Source: Chloroflexi bacterium OLB14
Lineage (GTDB): Bacteria; Chloroflexota; Anaerolineae; Anaerolineales; Villigracilaceae
Assembly: GCA_001567105.1 (NCBI GenBank)
Contig: LMZR01000053.1
Span: forward strand, 1 to 64,000
DNA length: 64,000 nt
Direction of reading: 5' to 3'
Part shown: positions 17,579-26,931 of the stretch, one piece after another
Numbering within the stretch: the stretch's first letter is position 1
Layout of the letters: the number at the start of each line of letters is the position of its first letter
Program-made: the position numbers and the translations under genes
The notes under the pieces: model-generated
Told to the model about the DNA's origin: nothing
Seen by the model: only the letters and a program-made list of their open reading frames with translations
The model's database searches: none

Positions 17579-17640
17579 CTAACCACATTTTCATTGACTC
17601 ATGGTACGATTCAACTTGAAAATTAATTAAGGAGTGTCGT

Positions 17641-17822
17641 ATGTTTGGCTTACCGCGTGGTTCAGAATGGATTATCATTCTCGTTATCGTAATTTTGTTA
17701 TTCGGTCCAGGTCGCATTGCAAAATTGCCAGCGAATTAGGACGAAGCATTAAATCTTTTCGTGAAGGTTTAGGCAACAAAGAAGAAGATACTGAAAAGAC
17801 CGAAAACGAAGAAACAAAATAA
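17641..17822 (+). CDS. tatA: Sec-independent translocase TatA/TatB-like, frameshifted
   Basis: A small membrane protein of the twin-arginine export system. From ATG 17641 it has a short polar N-terminus, one hydrophobic helix (IIILVIVILLFGPGRIAK) and the FGP hinge typical of TatA. The frame then hits a stop at 17737. Adding one A to the A4 run at 17721-17724 restores IASELGRSIKSFREGLG and an acidic tail (KEEDTEKTENEETK) ending at 17822, the normal amphipathic helix and tail of TatA. The break is probably an indel error. GGAG precedes the start. No tatC is in the window. Confidence 0.85.
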
Positions 17823-17823
17823 T

Positions 17824-17851
17824 AAAAGGCTCTCAATTTTGAGAGCCTTTT
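17824..17851. terminator. bidirectional terminator between tatA and mgtC
   Basis: AAAAGGCTCTCAA and TTGAGAGCCTTTT form a 13-bp stem, with T-runs on both strands, between convergent genes. Confidence 0.9.
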
Positions 17852-17855
17852 ATTA

Positions 17856-18503
17856 TTAATAATCAAACTCTTTTACGTTTTTATCTTTCAACATTAATAA
17901 AGTAAACTTCTCATGGCTTTTGGGTTTACCAATTGTTTTCCATGAACCGATAATTGATTTTTCGGTTTTGCTTTGATGATGTTCAACAATCTTTAATGAA
18001 CAATCGAGTAAAGTTTTTTCAATTTTTTCTATCTTGTTAATATCACTGCTATTCAACGCAATACGATAAGAGCGAGCTTCACGAATTTTGTCAATTCGCA
18101 TTTCAAAACGTGGAAACACAACCAAAACAAAAATTGTCACTGCTGTAACTGCTAAAACAAAATATAACTCGCCAGCCCCAATGCCCATGCCCAATGCTGC
18201 CGCTAACCAAATTGTTGCCGCAGTGGTTAAACCTGCCACACGTCCACCATCACGCACAATTGCACCAGCACCCAAAAAGCCAATGCCCGTCACAATATTT
18301 GCGGCGATGCGTGTTTGCGTATTTTCAGGGTCTAATAACAATGAAAAAATTGTAAACAATGTTGAACCCAATGTAATTAAAATAATTGTGCGAAACCCAG
18401 CCGCTTTATCTTGATACTCACGTTCAGCGCCGATAATTCCGCCAACTAAAACTGCCATGCCCACACGAATTAAATTTTCAGTTAAATCTAAATTGGTTTC
18501 CAT
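17856..18503 (-). CDS. mgtC: MgtC/SapB family membrane protein
   Basis: A 215-aa membrane protein. The N-terminal ~140 residues have four hydrophobic helices with the family motifs GGIIGAEREYQDKAAGFRT and NIVTGIGFLGAGAI, plus LTTAATIWLAAALG. The C-terminal ~75 residues form a cytoplasmic ACT-like domain. MgtC proteins affect magnesium homeostasis and ATP synthase; the exact role here is unknown. The gene upstream on the same strand (YyaL-like) ends 8 bp before it, so the two may be co-transcribed. Confidence 0.9.
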   Translation of the reverse strand: METNLDLTENLIRVGMAVLVGGIIGAEREYQDKAAGFRTIILITLGSTLFTIFSLLLDPENTQTRIAANIVTGIGFLGAGAIVRDGGRVAGLTTAATIWLAAALGMGIGAGELYFVLAVTAVTIFVLVVFPRFEMRIDKIREARSYRIALNSSDINKIEKIEKTLLDCSLKIVEHHQSKTEKSIIGSWKTIGKPKSHEKFTLLMLKDKNVKEFDY

Positions 18504-18511
18504 AGTTCCTC

Positions 18512-20620
18512 TTAAATTTTTAATTGTTCTTGTAAAATATTTACATCATTGGTTGGTTGCTTACACACAAAGCCCTCACACACATAAGCCGTTGCCTGAT
18601 TTTGAATCATGATTCTATCATTTAATAATGCAGGTGAATTTTCTTTAATTGGATAAGGCGCAGCCGCTGTGATGATATTCGGGCGATATGATGACTGGAT
18701 GATTTTTTTCATTTCTTCAAACTTTTCCTCGCCCGCTTCACCGATGACTGCAACTTGTTTCATGTTTCCTGCGACATTTTGCATAGCTGATAGCCACTTC
18801 GCGAACCCGAGCGGATATCGCAAAACATAACTGGTGATTAACGTCAAAGATTTTTCTGCTAACTCTCGATATTTTCCATTGCCAGTATATTCCGCCATTT
18901 TGATTAACGCTTCACATGCTAAAGCATTGCCTGATGGCGTGGCATTATCTTGTATATCTTTTGGTCTGATTAATAAATTTTCGCCATCGTTAGTTGTATC
19001 AAAGAATCCGCCATTTGCATCAGAAAATTTTTCTATCATTTCATCAGTTAATTCTTTGGCGGCTGCAAACCATTTATTATCAAAATCGGTTTGATATAGT
19101 TCTAGCAGACCTAAAATCAAAGCGGCGTAATCTTCCAGAAAAACTTCTTTTGTAGTTTTACCATCTCGCCATGCACGGCATAACTTTCCATTTGGTCGTA
19201 GTGATGAAAGTAAAAATTCCGCGTTGCGCGCAGCCAGATTGTAGTATTGGTTATGGAGTGCAGGAGCTTGCTCCTGCAAGTCAAATGGCAAGCCATTTGA
19301 TTCCATATTAAAAACTCTGGCTACTTCTGCAACTGCGGCTAACATCAGACCATTCCAAGCAGTTAATACTTTATCGTCAGTGTTAGGACGAATGCGCGAG
19401 TCTCGAGCAGATAAAAGTTTGGAGTGAGAATCAGTTAATTTAGCAGTAACAGTTTGAAGGTCAAGTTTGCCTGTCCTGGTGGTCAGTCCAGGGAAGCGGG
19501 CGGCGAGGGATGAATCATCTAAAGCACGTTGTAGCACTGTCTTGCCTTCCCAATTCCCTAAAGCGGTGACTCCGTAAGCCGCCTCAAAAAAATCATAATC
19601 ATTACCTAAAATATTTTTTATTTCAGTTTGAGTCCAAACATAAAACTTACCTTCTTCACCTTCTGAATCAGCATCGAGCGCGGAATAAAATCCGCCATCG
19701 GGATGTGTTAATTCACGCGAGATGAAATCTAAAGTTTCTTGCACAATTTTTTTATAAAATGGATTTTTTGTAACTTGCCAGCCATGCAAATAAGCACGGA
19801 CGAGCAAAGCATTATCGTATAACATTTTTTCAAAATGTGGCACACGCCAATTGTTATCGGTGCTGTAACGCGAAAATCCGCCGCCAACGACATCATATAA
19901 ACCACCACGCGCCATAGCGTTGAGACAATGCGTGATGAGATTATCAAATTCATGTGTGTGATTCATGGCTGAATGATGTAATAAAAATTCAAGCGCCATG
20001 GCTTGCGGAAATTTCGGTGCATCGCCCCAGCCGCCATAACCCCAATCGTAAGCATCACGCATAGCATTTGCAATCGCAATTAAATGTTCTTTGGTTAACA
20101 ATTCATCATTTTGAGTTTGATTGGTTAACTGAATATGATTGGCAACTTTATCACTTGTGTTTATGATTTCATCACGTTCATTTTGCCAAGCATTGCTTAG
20201 ACCAGTTAACACATCCATAAAAGCAGGCATGTTATAACGGCGTGTGGGTGGGAAGTATGTGCCTGCATAAAATGGTTTCAAATCTGGCGTGAGAAAAACA
20301 GACATGGGCCAACCACCAGAACCCGTCATTGCTACTGTGGCTTGCATATAAATGCCATCAATATCAGGGCGTTCTTCGCGGTCAACTTTGATGTTGATGA
20401 AATGCTCATTCATGTATTTGGCGATTTCTTCATCTTCAAAAGTTTCTTCTCGCATTCGGTGACACCAATGGCACGCCGAATATCCTATGCTCATAAAAAT
20501 AGGCTTATCTTCTTTTTTTGCTTTGCTTAACGCTTCCTCGCCCCATGAATACCAATCTACTGGATTATTGGCATGTTGAATTAAATACGGACTTGTTGAA
20601 TTGATTAGTCGGTTAGGCAT
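18512..20620 (-). CDS. thioredoxin-domain protein of the YyaL/SPATA20 family (DUF255)
   Basis: About 702 aa. The N-terminal thioredoxin-like domain carries [10 protein letters not shown] (Cys50, Cys53), and an alpha/alpha six-barrel resembling GlcNAc 2-epimerases follows ([21 protein letters not shown]). The function of the family is unresolved. At about residues 435-450 (DNA 19258-19310) two palindromes, GCAGGAGCTTGCTCCTGC and TCAAATGGCAAGCCATTTGA, sit in frame and add a segment ([14 protein letters not shown]) probably absent from relatives. The start has no Shine-Dalgarno; TATAAT (20633-20628) lies 7 nt before the ATG. Confidence 0.92.
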   Translation of the reverse strand: MPNRLINSTSPYLIQHANNPVDWYSWGEEALSKAKKEDKPIFMSIGYSACHWCHRMREETFEDEEIAKYMNEHFINIKVDREERPDIDGIYMQATVAMTGSGGWPMSVFLTPDLKPFYAGTYFPPTRRYNMPAFMDVLTGLSNAWQNERDEIINTSDKVANHIQLTNQTQNDELLTKEHLIAIANAMRDAYDWGYGGWGDAPKFPQAMALEFLLHHSAMNHTHEFDNLITHCLNAMARGGLYDVVGGGFSRYSTDNNWRVPHFEKMLYDNALLVRAYLHGWQVTKNPFYKKIVQETLDFISRELTHPDGGFYSALDADSEGEEGKFYVWTQTEIKNILGNDYDFFEAAYGVTALGNWEGKTVLQRALDDSSLAARFPGLTTRTGKLDLQTVTAKLTDSHSKLLSARDSRIRPNTDDKVLTAWNGLMLAAVAEVARVFNMESNGLPFDLQEQAPALHNQYYNLAARNAEFLLSSLRPNGKLCRAWRDGKTTKEVFLEDYAALILGLLELYQTDFDNKWFAAAKELTDEMIEKFSDANGGFFDTTNDGENLLIRPKDIQDNATPSGNALACEALIKMAEYTGNGKYRELAEKSLTLITSYVLRYPLGFAKWLSAMQNVAGNMKQVAVIGEAGEEKFEEMKKIIQSSYRPNIITAAAPYPIKENSPALLNDRIMIQNQATAYVCEGFVCKQPTNDVNILQEQLKI
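19258..19310. repeat. palindromic repeats inside the YyaL-like gene
   Basis: GCAGGAGCTTGCTCCTGC and TCAAATGGCAAGCCATTTGA lie back to back in frame in the coding sequence. They resemble protein-coding palindromic insertions. Confidence 0.65.
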
Positions 20621-20627
20621 ATTTGAA

Positions 20628-20633
20628 ATTATA
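20628..20633 (-). promoter_or_regulatory. -10 box 7 nt before the YyaL-like gene
   Basis: TATAAT on the minus strand, followed by TTCAAAT and the ATG at 20620. This suggests a leaderless transcript. Confidence 0.45.
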
Positions 20634-20677
20634 GCCGATGTGAGAATTTTACTGAGAACAAGTATAATTTTTAAATC

Positions 20678-21222
20678 ATGCTCAATAGAAAAAAATATTT
20701 CTTTACTGTTTTAGTCATTTTTATGTTATGTACTGCCTGTACAAATTTATTTAATCAGCCAGTTCAAACCCCACTTGACTTGACAAATTTTACTGAAAAC
20801 AGTGTCAACGTCGTTATTCAATTAAGCAGGGATTTGAACGGTCAATTTTATATTTCAGCAGAATTTATCCCAGCAGATGGATTTCACTTGTATAGCAAAG
20901 ATATTCCACTTTCAGGTGTTGATGCTTAGGTCGCCCAACTTTATTGACATTGCCTGAGACCAGTCAATTAACCAGCGCAGGAGAATTGACCGAAAGTGTT
21001 CAAGCACAAATCCCTGATTTTGAACCGAAAGGATTGTTGGTTTATCCACTCGGCGCAGTGACCTTGAGTATGCCTGTCAATCTACCTGCTGGTGATACAT
21101 GGCTTCAAGAATCTGTTTTCGTCACTTTCATGGCTTGTAATGATAGTGGCTGTAAACCTCCGGTGATGCAAAAGGAAGTTATCGTTCAAATTCCAAGTTT
21201 GGGGTTGGTTGAAGAAAATTAA
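20678..21222 (+). CDS. DsbD-like N-terminal-domain lipoprotein, frameshifted
   Basis: About 181 aa once restored. A lipoprotein signal (VFLMLCTAC type) is followed by a beta-rich domain with a Cys pair region ([15 protein letters not shown]) like the periplasmic thiol:disulfide interchange domain of DsbD. The frame stops at 20927-20929 after GVDA. One extra G at 20923-20924 (GATGCTTAGG to GATGGCTTAGG) restores [15 protein letters not shown] and joins the two parts. TATAAT lies 9 nt before the start. The next gene encodes another thioredoxin-fold lipoprotein, so an extracytoplasmic redox role is likely. Confidence 0.75.
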
Positions 21223-21258
21223 TACAATCATCAAATTGAATTGAAGAAAGAAGCGAGA

Positions 21259-21837
21259 ATGAATAAAAAAGTATTAATTATTTTATTGGGAATCAGTATG
21301 TTTGCTTGCAACTTTTTATTTCAGCAAGCAGATACTTCCACGCCTGAAGTTTCGACTGTTATACCTGAAATATCAGTTACTGAAGTTGTTGATACTTTAT
21401 CGCCAGAAGTTGTAACTTCCGAAGTTTTGATAAAACGTGATAACTTTGTCGTTGTGCGTTTACACCCTGAGAGCGGAGATTTACAATCCATGCTTGCTTT
21501 AGAATCTCAACAAGCAAACTCGCTTGGATTAATGCCCATCGTTGAATTTGATGCAACTTGGTGCCCGCCATGTATCGCCATTGACAAAGCCATCAATGCC
21601 GAAAACGAATTGATGTTAAATGCTTATCGTGGCACTTACATCATAAAACTTGACGTGGATGAATGGGGTTGGAACGACAGCAAGATTGAAAATTTTGAAG
21701 TTGAGGCGATTCCTGTTTATTTTAAGTTAGATGATAATGGCGAACAAACAGGTGAGGTGATTGATGGTGGCGCGTGGGGAGAAGATATCCCTGAAAACAT
21801 CGCACCTGTGATGGATTCATTTTTTCATAGTAATTGA
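21259..21837 (+). CDS. thioredoxin-fold lipoprotein
   Basis: About 192 aa from the ATG at 21259. The signal ends at a lipobox (GISMFACNF), then a Thr/Val/Pro-rich linker and a thioredoxin domain with the CPPC redox motif (FDATWCPPCIAIDKAI) and the cis-Pro region (VEAIPVYF). It would act outside the membrane in disulfide or cytochrome c maturation. An upstream start at 21241 adds only six charged residues and was not chosen. Downstream lies an integron attC-like site. Confidence 0.85.
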   Translation: MNKKVLIILLGISMFACNFLFQQADTSTPEVSTVIPEISVTEVVDTLSPEVVTSEVLIKRDNFVVVRLHPESGDLQSMLALESQQANSLGLMPIVEFDATWCPPCIAIDKAINAENELMLNAYRGTYIIKLDVDEWGWNDSKIENFEVEAIPVYFKLDDNGEQTGEVIDGGAWGEDIPENIAPVMDSFFHSN

Positions 21838-21856
21838 GATAAGTTGCTAAATAAAT

Positions 21857-21912
21857 GCGTGTAGGCAAACGAGACTTTCAAAGCAAGTCAGTTGTTGTAT
21901 GCTTTGTTGGGT
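21857..21912 (-). other. attC-like site, partly eroded
   Basis: The plus strand ends in ATGCTTTGTTGGGT with core GTTGGGT at 21906-21912, the same end as the sites at 48331 and 49321. The left part GCGTGTAGGCAAA matches GCGCGTAGGCAAA of the site at 48297. The far core (RYYYAAC) is not recognisable, so the site is probably degraded. It lies 15 bp after the stop of the minus-strand cassette gene. Confidence 0.6.
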
Positions 21913-21927
21913 GCATTTTTCAAAGAA

Positions 21928-22668
21928 CTAACCTATCCCAAGTGCTTTCAGTATTATTGCTATAACTGTAGAAACTACAATACCAAGAATAAAGAATTGA
22001 AAATCTCGTTGTCCGCTACGCTTATCAATATTCTCAAGATTCTGCGCGTTAATTTTCTGAAAATACTCTGCTACTTCGATTGGAACATCCTTCAATTTTT
22101 CTATACGCTTTTTAAGTTCTGTTTCCTGTGTCGCCAATTCGGCATTTTTAGATTGCAATTCATTCAAAGCCTTCTCGCGAGTCTTTATGTCTGTGATAAT
22201 TTCTTGAAGTAAGGTCTCGGCTTCTGTCGAAGATTTGCTCAAGTTTTCTATGAGTGCTTGAATCCTGTTTGATGCTGGATAAGAGGTTGTCGGTGTCTTT
22301 TGAAGCCGCTTTCCAAAAAGAGTTGCAATCGTCGAAGCCGCTATTGTTGTTACTGCCGCAATTAAGGCTACGATTACTTGAGTTGCATTCTCATTGGCTA
22401 GTGGAATTAATGGCGATTCAGTTGAAAGTGCCGAAGGTGTAAGCGTGGGATGTATCGCTACTGGTGCCGTAGGAGTGAAAGTAGGAGTAGAAGGTGTTAT
22501 TTGCGGAACGGGAGTAGTAATAGTTGAAGTTATTACCGTTGGGGTTAAAGTTACGTTGCCAGAGACGGAAATGAGATTAGGCACAATGCTTATCAATGCG
22601 GCAATAGTAGTAGCCAATGCGCCTATTATGGCAGTTATGATGATTGTTCTGTTTTCTTTGTTGCTCAT
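21928..22668 (-). CDS. cassette-borne membrane protein with coiled coil, unknown function
   Basis: A 246-aa protein. It has an N-terminal hydrophobic segment (IIITAIIGALATTIAALISI), a Thr/Pro-rich linker, a second hydrophobic segment near 95-115 (QVIVALIAAVTTIAASTIATL), a coiled coil of about 60 residues (LIENLSKSS to EKLKDVP), and a C-terminal hydrophobic helix (FFILGIVVSTVIAIILKALG). No enzyme motif is seen. It lies between an attI-like region and an attC-like site, so it is probably a gene cassette. Its start is 48 bp from the core. Confidence 0.75.
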   Translation of the reverse strand: MSNKENRTIIITAIIGALATTIAALISIVPNLISVSGNVTLTPTVITSTITTPVPQITPSTPTFTPTAPVAIHPTLTPSALSTESPLIPLANENATQVIVALIAAVTTIAASTIATLFGKRLQKTPTTSYPASNRIQALIENLSKSSTEAETLLQEIITDIKTREKALNELQSKNAELATQETELKKRIEKLKDVPIEVAEYFQKINAQNLENIDKRSGQRDFQFFILGIVVSTVIAIILKALGIG

Positions 22669-22715
22669 GCCATTATCCCATCAACAAAATGATTTATGTT
22701 TGAAAAAGAGCCAGC

Positions 22716-22816
22716 ACCCAAATATGATTTATCCAGCCAACGGCTATATAATACCCCAAATTGGGTGACTATCAAGTCATTAACTGTATAATTACCTACA
22801 TACACAGTATACAACC
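22716..22816 (-). other. second attI-like copy without an integrase
   Basis: Bases 22723-22816 align with 104-199 beside intI, about three-quarters identical (TATGATTTAT-CAGCCAACGG, ATATAATACC-CAAA, CTGTATAATT). The similarity ends at the core (22716-22722, TTTGGGT on the minus strand). Beyond the core, TTGGGTGCTGG matches the first bases after the core at 48339. No intI follows on the plus strand; a TGATAACTGATTACT repeat like the one at the intI stop lies ~60 bp on, before a CoA-transferase gene. Confidence 0.65.
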
Positions 22817-22927
22817 TAAGGAAAATGTTATCAACCAAAAACATCACATCACCCCAAACTGACAACTGACAGCTGATAACTGATTACTATTCACTATTCA
22901 CTAAAAACCACTCACTAGGAAAAAAAC

Positions 22928-24136
22928 ATGCAACCACTACAAAACATTCGCATACTCGATATAACTCGCGCTTTAGCAGGTCCATACTGTACTATGATGC
23001 TCGGTGACTTGGGAGCAGAAGTCATCAAAGTAGAACGCCCCAAAAGTGGAGATGAAACTCGCGGATGGGGTCCGCCGTTTGTAGGTCAGCCGTATGAAGC
23101 GTATGCAGGTGAATCCGCTTACTTCATTGCCGCCAATCGAAATAAAAAAAGTATTACGGTCAATATTCAAAGTGCAGAAGGGCAAGCCATTATAAAAAAA
23201 TTAGCGGGCATGTCTGATGTGTTAGTTGAAAATTATCGCACAGGTGAATTGGATAAATTTGGTTTGGGCTATCAAGATTTACATCAGCAATTTCCAAAAT
23301 TAATTTATTGTTCCATTAGTGGGTACGGTCGCACAGGTCCGTATGCAAATCGCCCAGGTTATGATGCAGTGATTCAAGCCGAAGCAGGCATGATGAGTAT
23401 TACAGGTCCAAAAGAAGGACCACCATCGCGTGCGGGCATTCCAATTATTGATATTACATCGGGCATGTTTGCTTGCAGTGCAATTCTCGCCGCGCTACAT
23501 TCGCGCAATGTTACAGGTGAAGGTCAACTTGTGGATATATCACTGTTTGATTCGCATGTCGCTTTGTTAACAAATGTCGCTTCAAATTATTTAGTTGGCA
23601 ATAAACCTCCAACTCGATTTGGAAATGCACATCCCAACCTTGTGCCGTATGACTCTTTCACTGCGCGTGATGGTTGGTTTATTTTAGGAGTCGCTAACGA
23701 TAAGCAATGGAGTCAATTGTGCGAGGCGTTAAATCGCCCCGAGTTAAAAAATGATTCGCGTTTCAGCACCAACGCTCAGCGTGTTATGAATCGTGAATCT
23801 GTTATGTCAGAATTGAATCAAATTTTTTCGCAACAAGATTCGCATCATTGGTTAGATTTATTTACCAAAGTAGGTTTGCCGTGTGGCAGGATTAATTCAG
23901 TGCCAGAAGTATTTGCACATCCGCAGACTCAAGCCCGCGAATTGATTCTTGAATCCCAACACGCTTCAGCAGGGACCTTGAAGTTGGTCGGTTTTCCTTA
24001 TAAATTTTCCCACACCCCAGCCGAGATTAAAAATCCGCCGCCCATGCTTGGTCAACACACTGCTGAAATTTTGTCACACATGTTAAATTATTCAGATGAT
24101 GAAATAAATTCATTAAGAGATAATGGAGCAATATAA
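22928..24136 (+). CDS. CaiB/BaiF (family III) CoA-transferase
   Basis: A 402-aa enzyme that moves CoA between organic acids. The N-terminus (LQNIRILDITRALAGPYCTMMLGDLGAEVIKVE) and GYGRTGPYANRPGYDAVIQAEAG near 140-165, with the catalytic Asp in GYDAVIQ, are class III hallmarks. Length is standard. The substrate cannot be told from sequence. TAGGAAAAAAAC precedes the ATG. No acyl-CoA gene lies next to it. Confidence 0.93.
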   Translation: MQPLQNIRILDITRALAGPYCTMMLGDLGAEVIKVERPKSGDETRGWGPPFVGQPYEAYAGESAYFIAANRNKKSITVNIQSAEGQAIIKKLAGMSDVLVENYRTGELDKFGLGYQDLHQQFPKLIYCSISGYGRTGPYANRPGYDAVIQAEAGMMSITGPKEGPPSRAGIPIIDITSGMFACSAILAALHSRNVTGEGQLVDISLFDSHVALLTNVASNYLVGNKPPTRFGNAHPNLVPYDSFTARDGWFILGVANDKQWSQLCEALNRPELKNDSRFSTNAQRVMNRESVMSELNQIFSQQDSHHWLDLFTKVGLPCGRINSVPEVFAHPQTQARELILESQHASAGTLKLVGFPYKFSHTPAEIKNPPPMLGQHTAEILSHMLNYSDDEINSLRDNGAI

Positions 24137-24151
24137 TCAATCCGTGCGTTT

Positions 24152-24239
24152 GAGTGCGTCGCGCTTTCGTTAGCAAAGTTGTTTAATGTCAAAGTGTCAC
24201 TGCTAACCATAACAACTTAATTCATTAAGCGCGACGCAC
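24152..24239. repeat. GTGCGTCGCGC ... GCGCGACGCAC inverted repeat
   Basis: GAGTGCGTCGCGCTTTCG and TTAAGCGCGACGCACCTC are complementary arms flanking two copies of AAGTTGTT / AACAACTT. Its right end overlaps the end of the DUF2877 gene. Same family as 13817 and 57507. Confidence 0.7.
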
Positions 24240-24956
24240 CTCATACTCATTCATCACACCAAAAAAACCTGACAAAGCATCTGAGCCAGAAGTTTCGCCG
24301 ACTGAAAGTATTTTGCTCATCGGTAAAAAAATATTTTCGTCATTGATTAATGCCTCAAAAAACTCATGCCATAATTCTCCCGCTTCGCCCTCGCTTGCGG
24401 ATTTTATCCAAGCACCCGAAAGGGATGTGGTTAATGGAATGGCTATATCCGCAATTTCTTTTGAAATATTTTTCGCAACCTCTGCTGGATGAATGATATA
24501 TGTCGCGTGCATAGCACCCATCAGAAAATCATCGCCAGCAGGGGTGAGACCAATTCCCAAGCCAGCGAGTTTCGGTGTAATACTTTTTATCGCTGTAACA
24601 TCTGCTTCAATGATGGCATGTGTTAGAGAATTAGAGAATTGGTGAATTGATTCATTTTCAGTATCAATTTGCAGTAGTGACAGTCTCTCACTAATTTCAT
24701 CTTTCTTACTTCGTAAACTTTCCCAATCTGGTTGTGGATTCCATGCTTGCGCGTAGGCAAATGAAACTATTAAATCTCCGAGCAAAATTTGTTTATCTTG
24801 AATCTCAACCTTTGATTCTGCAACAAGATGCTTTGTAAACAAAACATCATCTTCAATCACCAAATTAAATGGCGCATTCCCAATTTCAGCAGTGACAATA
24901 GATAAAATTTCTCTTTTCTCATTGATTAAGTTACACACATCATCAAAGATATGCAA
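24225..24956 (-). CDS. DUF2877 (AllH-like) protein
   Basis: A 243-aa soluble protein with the DUF2877 core GLGIGLTPAGDDFLMGAMHA (about 140-160). AllH, an oxamate carbamoyltransferase component, is in this family, but the partner AllF/AllG genes are not here, so no substrate is assigned. The C-terminal codons overlap the right arm of a dispersed inverted repeat, which may have supplied the stop codon (VRRA end). Confidence 0.8.
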   Translation of the reverse strand: MHIFDDVCNLINEKREILSIVTAEIGNAPFNLVIEDDVLFTKHLVAESKVEIQDKQILLGDLIVSFAYAQAWNPQPDWESLRSKKDEISERLSLLQIDTENESIHQFSNSLTHAIIEADVTAIKSITPKLAGLGIGLTPAGDDFLMGAMHATYIIHPAEVAKNISKEIADIAIPLTTSLSGAWIKSASEGEAGELWHEFFEALINDENIFLPMSKILSVGETSGSDALSGFFGVMNEYEVRRA

Positions 24957-25057
24957 AAATTTTCGGCTGAGTAGAATTTGCCAGCCAAGTTTTTATACTA
25001 TTAGTAAACGAGGTTGCAGTGCAGTTCTGTTTTATAGAAGCTAATTTCATGATTTTA

Positions 25058-25834
25058 TTAAATCCAATGTAGCATAATCAATATACCTGGCAATGTTAAG
25101 GTAACATCTACTATTAAAGGGCCAAGGGCTTTTATTGATAACACTTGTGGAAATTGTGAGAGTATTAAGAGTAGGAGGCTGCTGGTAAATAGCCCGAAGC
25201 GATGCTGAGCGAGCGATATTCCTGCAACAATTATTAATAGGACAGAAATAAGCCAGATCGAGCGACTCAATCCGAGCATAACAGGCAAACTTTTCACCCC
25301 GTTTTGAGCATCTGCTTGAATATCTTTAAAGTCACATAAAATTACGCCGCAAGCAATGAGGATTACCATAGGTAAGGATATTTTCATTGTCCAAAACTGC
25401 CATGCAAACCAATGATTGTTATTAAATGGCAATGCCACGCCTGCCCAAACCCAAATGACAGCAACTAAAAGACCTTTTATAAATGGAAGCTTCTTGATCC
25501 ATGAATATAGAAGTACCATAGTAGAAAATAGAAGTAATGCCGAAAATGTTTGAGCAGATAAGTGAATTGAAAGCACAAAACCTACTATTGTGGATACCCC
25601 GAAACCTAAAAGCAAAGTTGTGCGTAGCCATGATGGCTGATTTGAATAATCAGAGTCAATGATGCGATCAAAACTATAGGCGGCACAAATGCTGAAAAGA
25701 TACAGATGAAAGCCAGAATCAATAATAGGTGTTTGCGTTGCTGTGTGAATCACCAACGCAATTGACCAACCTAACCCTATTGGCGCCCAATAATGAATTA
25801 GTAATAATAGGGATTTAAAATTTTGCTTTATCAA
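25058..25834 (-). CDS. UbiA-family prenyltransferase-like membrane protein
   Basis: A 258-aa protein with about eight membrane helices. The first acidic motif region is SFDRIIDSD (near 55) and the second is DFKDIQADAQNGVKSLPV (near 165), matching the two Asp-rich Mg-prenyl-diphosphate motifs of UbiA enzymes. The first motif lacks the usual leading Asn. UbiA enzymes attach prenyl chains to aromatic rings, heme or chlorophyll precursors; the acceptor here is unknown. Confidence 0.8.
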   Translation of the reverse strand: MIKQNFKSLLLLIHYWAPIGLGWSIALVIHTATQTPIIDSGFHLYLFSICAAYSFDRIIDSDYSNQPSWLRTTLLLGFGVSTIVGFVLSIHLSAQTFSALLLFSTMVLLYSWIKKLPFIKGLLVAVIWVWAGVALPFNNNHWFAWQFWTMKISLPMVILIACGVILCDFKDIQADAQNGVKSLPVMLGLSRSIWLISVLLIIVAGISLAQHRFGLFTSSLLLLILSQFPQVLSIKALGPLIVDVTLTLPGILIMLHWI

Positions 25835-25876
25835 TGTTCCCTTCCGAAAGTACCAGAATAGCGAACCTGCATAATT

Positions 25877-26818
25877 TCACCAATACAATTTTCCCAAATC
25901 CACATTTCCGCCACTGAGAATCACGCCAACATTCAAACCTGCTAAATCAATTTTCTTTTCCCATAACACCGCAATCACCGTTGCGGATGATGGCTCGATA
26001 ATTATTTTCGCGCGTTCCCAAATAAATTTCATAGACTCAATCATTGCCGATTCACTGACAGTCACAATTTGCTCAACCCTTTCTTGAATGATAGGGAAAG
26101 TTAAACTTCCAAGTGAAGATAACAATCCATCTGCAATTGAGTTTGGATTCATAGATGGCATAATTTTTCCTGCTTTCATTGAACGAAAAGCATCATCTGC
26201 CATTTCTGGCTCAGCCCCAATGACTCGCATTCCCCTTTTCGTTTCAGTCGCCGCGATAGATGTGCCACTGATTAATCCGCCACCACCAATAGGAGCAATG
26301 ATGACATCCAAATTTGGAATTTCTTCTAGCAATTCTAATGTCGCTGTGCCTTGACCAGCAATCACTTTTTCATTGTTGTAAGGATGAATCATCGTTGCGC
26401 CAGTTTCATTTTTCACTTTTTCTAAATTCGATTCTCTTGCTTCGAGAGTTGGCTCACAATATGTGATTTGACCTCCATATCCAGCCACAGCATCTTTTTT
26501 AACTTGTGGAGCATTACTGGGCATGACGATATAAGCAGGAATGCCACGCATTTTAGCGGCGAGTGCTAAAGCCTGAGCATGATTACCTGATGAATGTGTG
26601 CACACGCCACGTTTTGCTTCTTCATCAGTCAATGACCAAACGGCATTGCTTGCACCACGAAATTTGAACGCACCAATTTTTTGCAAGTTTTCGCATTTCA
26701 TAAATACATTCGCGCCAACTTTTTGATTCAAACTTTCGTTAGTCAAAACAGGTGTGCGATGAATATAAGGTTTGATTCGTTTTGTTGCTTCGTGAATATC
26801 TTGAATAGTGACGGTCAT
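25877..26818 (-). CDS. PLP-dependent threonine/serine dehydratase or racemase
   Basis: A 313-aa fold-type II PLP enzyme. The Schiff-base Lys is in GAFKFRGASNA (about 52), the phosphate/substrate loop is SGNHAQALA (about 78), and the glycine-rich PLP loop is PIGGGGLISG (about 178). It has no C-terminal ACT domain, as in catabolic threonine ammonia-lyase or serine racemase. Annotation between these is not decided by sequence. TAGGAGAAACC precedes the ATG. Confidence 0.9.
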   Translation of the reverse strand: MTVTIQDIHEATKRIKPYIHRTPVLTNESLNQKVGANVFMKCENLQKIGAFKFRGASNAVWSLTDEEAKRGVCTHSSGNHAQALALAAKMRGIPAYIVMPSNAPQVKKDAVAGYGGQITYCEPTLEARESNLEKVKNETGATMIHPYNNEKVIAGQGTATLELLEEIPNLDVIIAPIGGGGLISGTSIAATETKRGMRVIGAEPEMADDAFRSMKAGKIMPSMNPNSIADGLLSSLGSLTFPIIQERVEQIVTVSESAMIESMKFIWERAKIIIEPSSATVIAVLWEKKIDLAGLNVGVILSGGNVDLGKLYW

Positions 26819-26855
26819 GGTTTCTCCTATTGATGAGATTATAATTGAGCATTGA

Positions 26856-26921
26856 GTAGGTCACGTTTTCAACGTGACAATTCACATAAAAGAGAAAGTC
26901 ACACTGCAAGTGTGACCTACG
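26856..26921. repeat. GTAGGTCAC(G) hairpin repeats
   Basis: GTAGGTCACGTTTTCAACGTGAC and GTCACACTGCAAGTGTGACCTAC form two hairpins, and together a long inverted repeat with GTAGGTC/GACCTAC ends. The same family is at 36073-36119 and 37742-37806. Confidence 0.75.
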
Positions 26922-26931
26922 ATGAGGAAAC

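Larger units (their letters stand above)
21857..22721 (-). mobile_element. integron gene cassette with one membrane-protein gene
   Basis: On the minus strand it runs from the core at 22722-22716, through one ORF (22668 to 21928), to the attC-like site ending near 21857. Size (~0.87 kb), single gene and gene-attC order fit an integron cassette inserted at the second attI-like copy. Confidence 0.6.
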
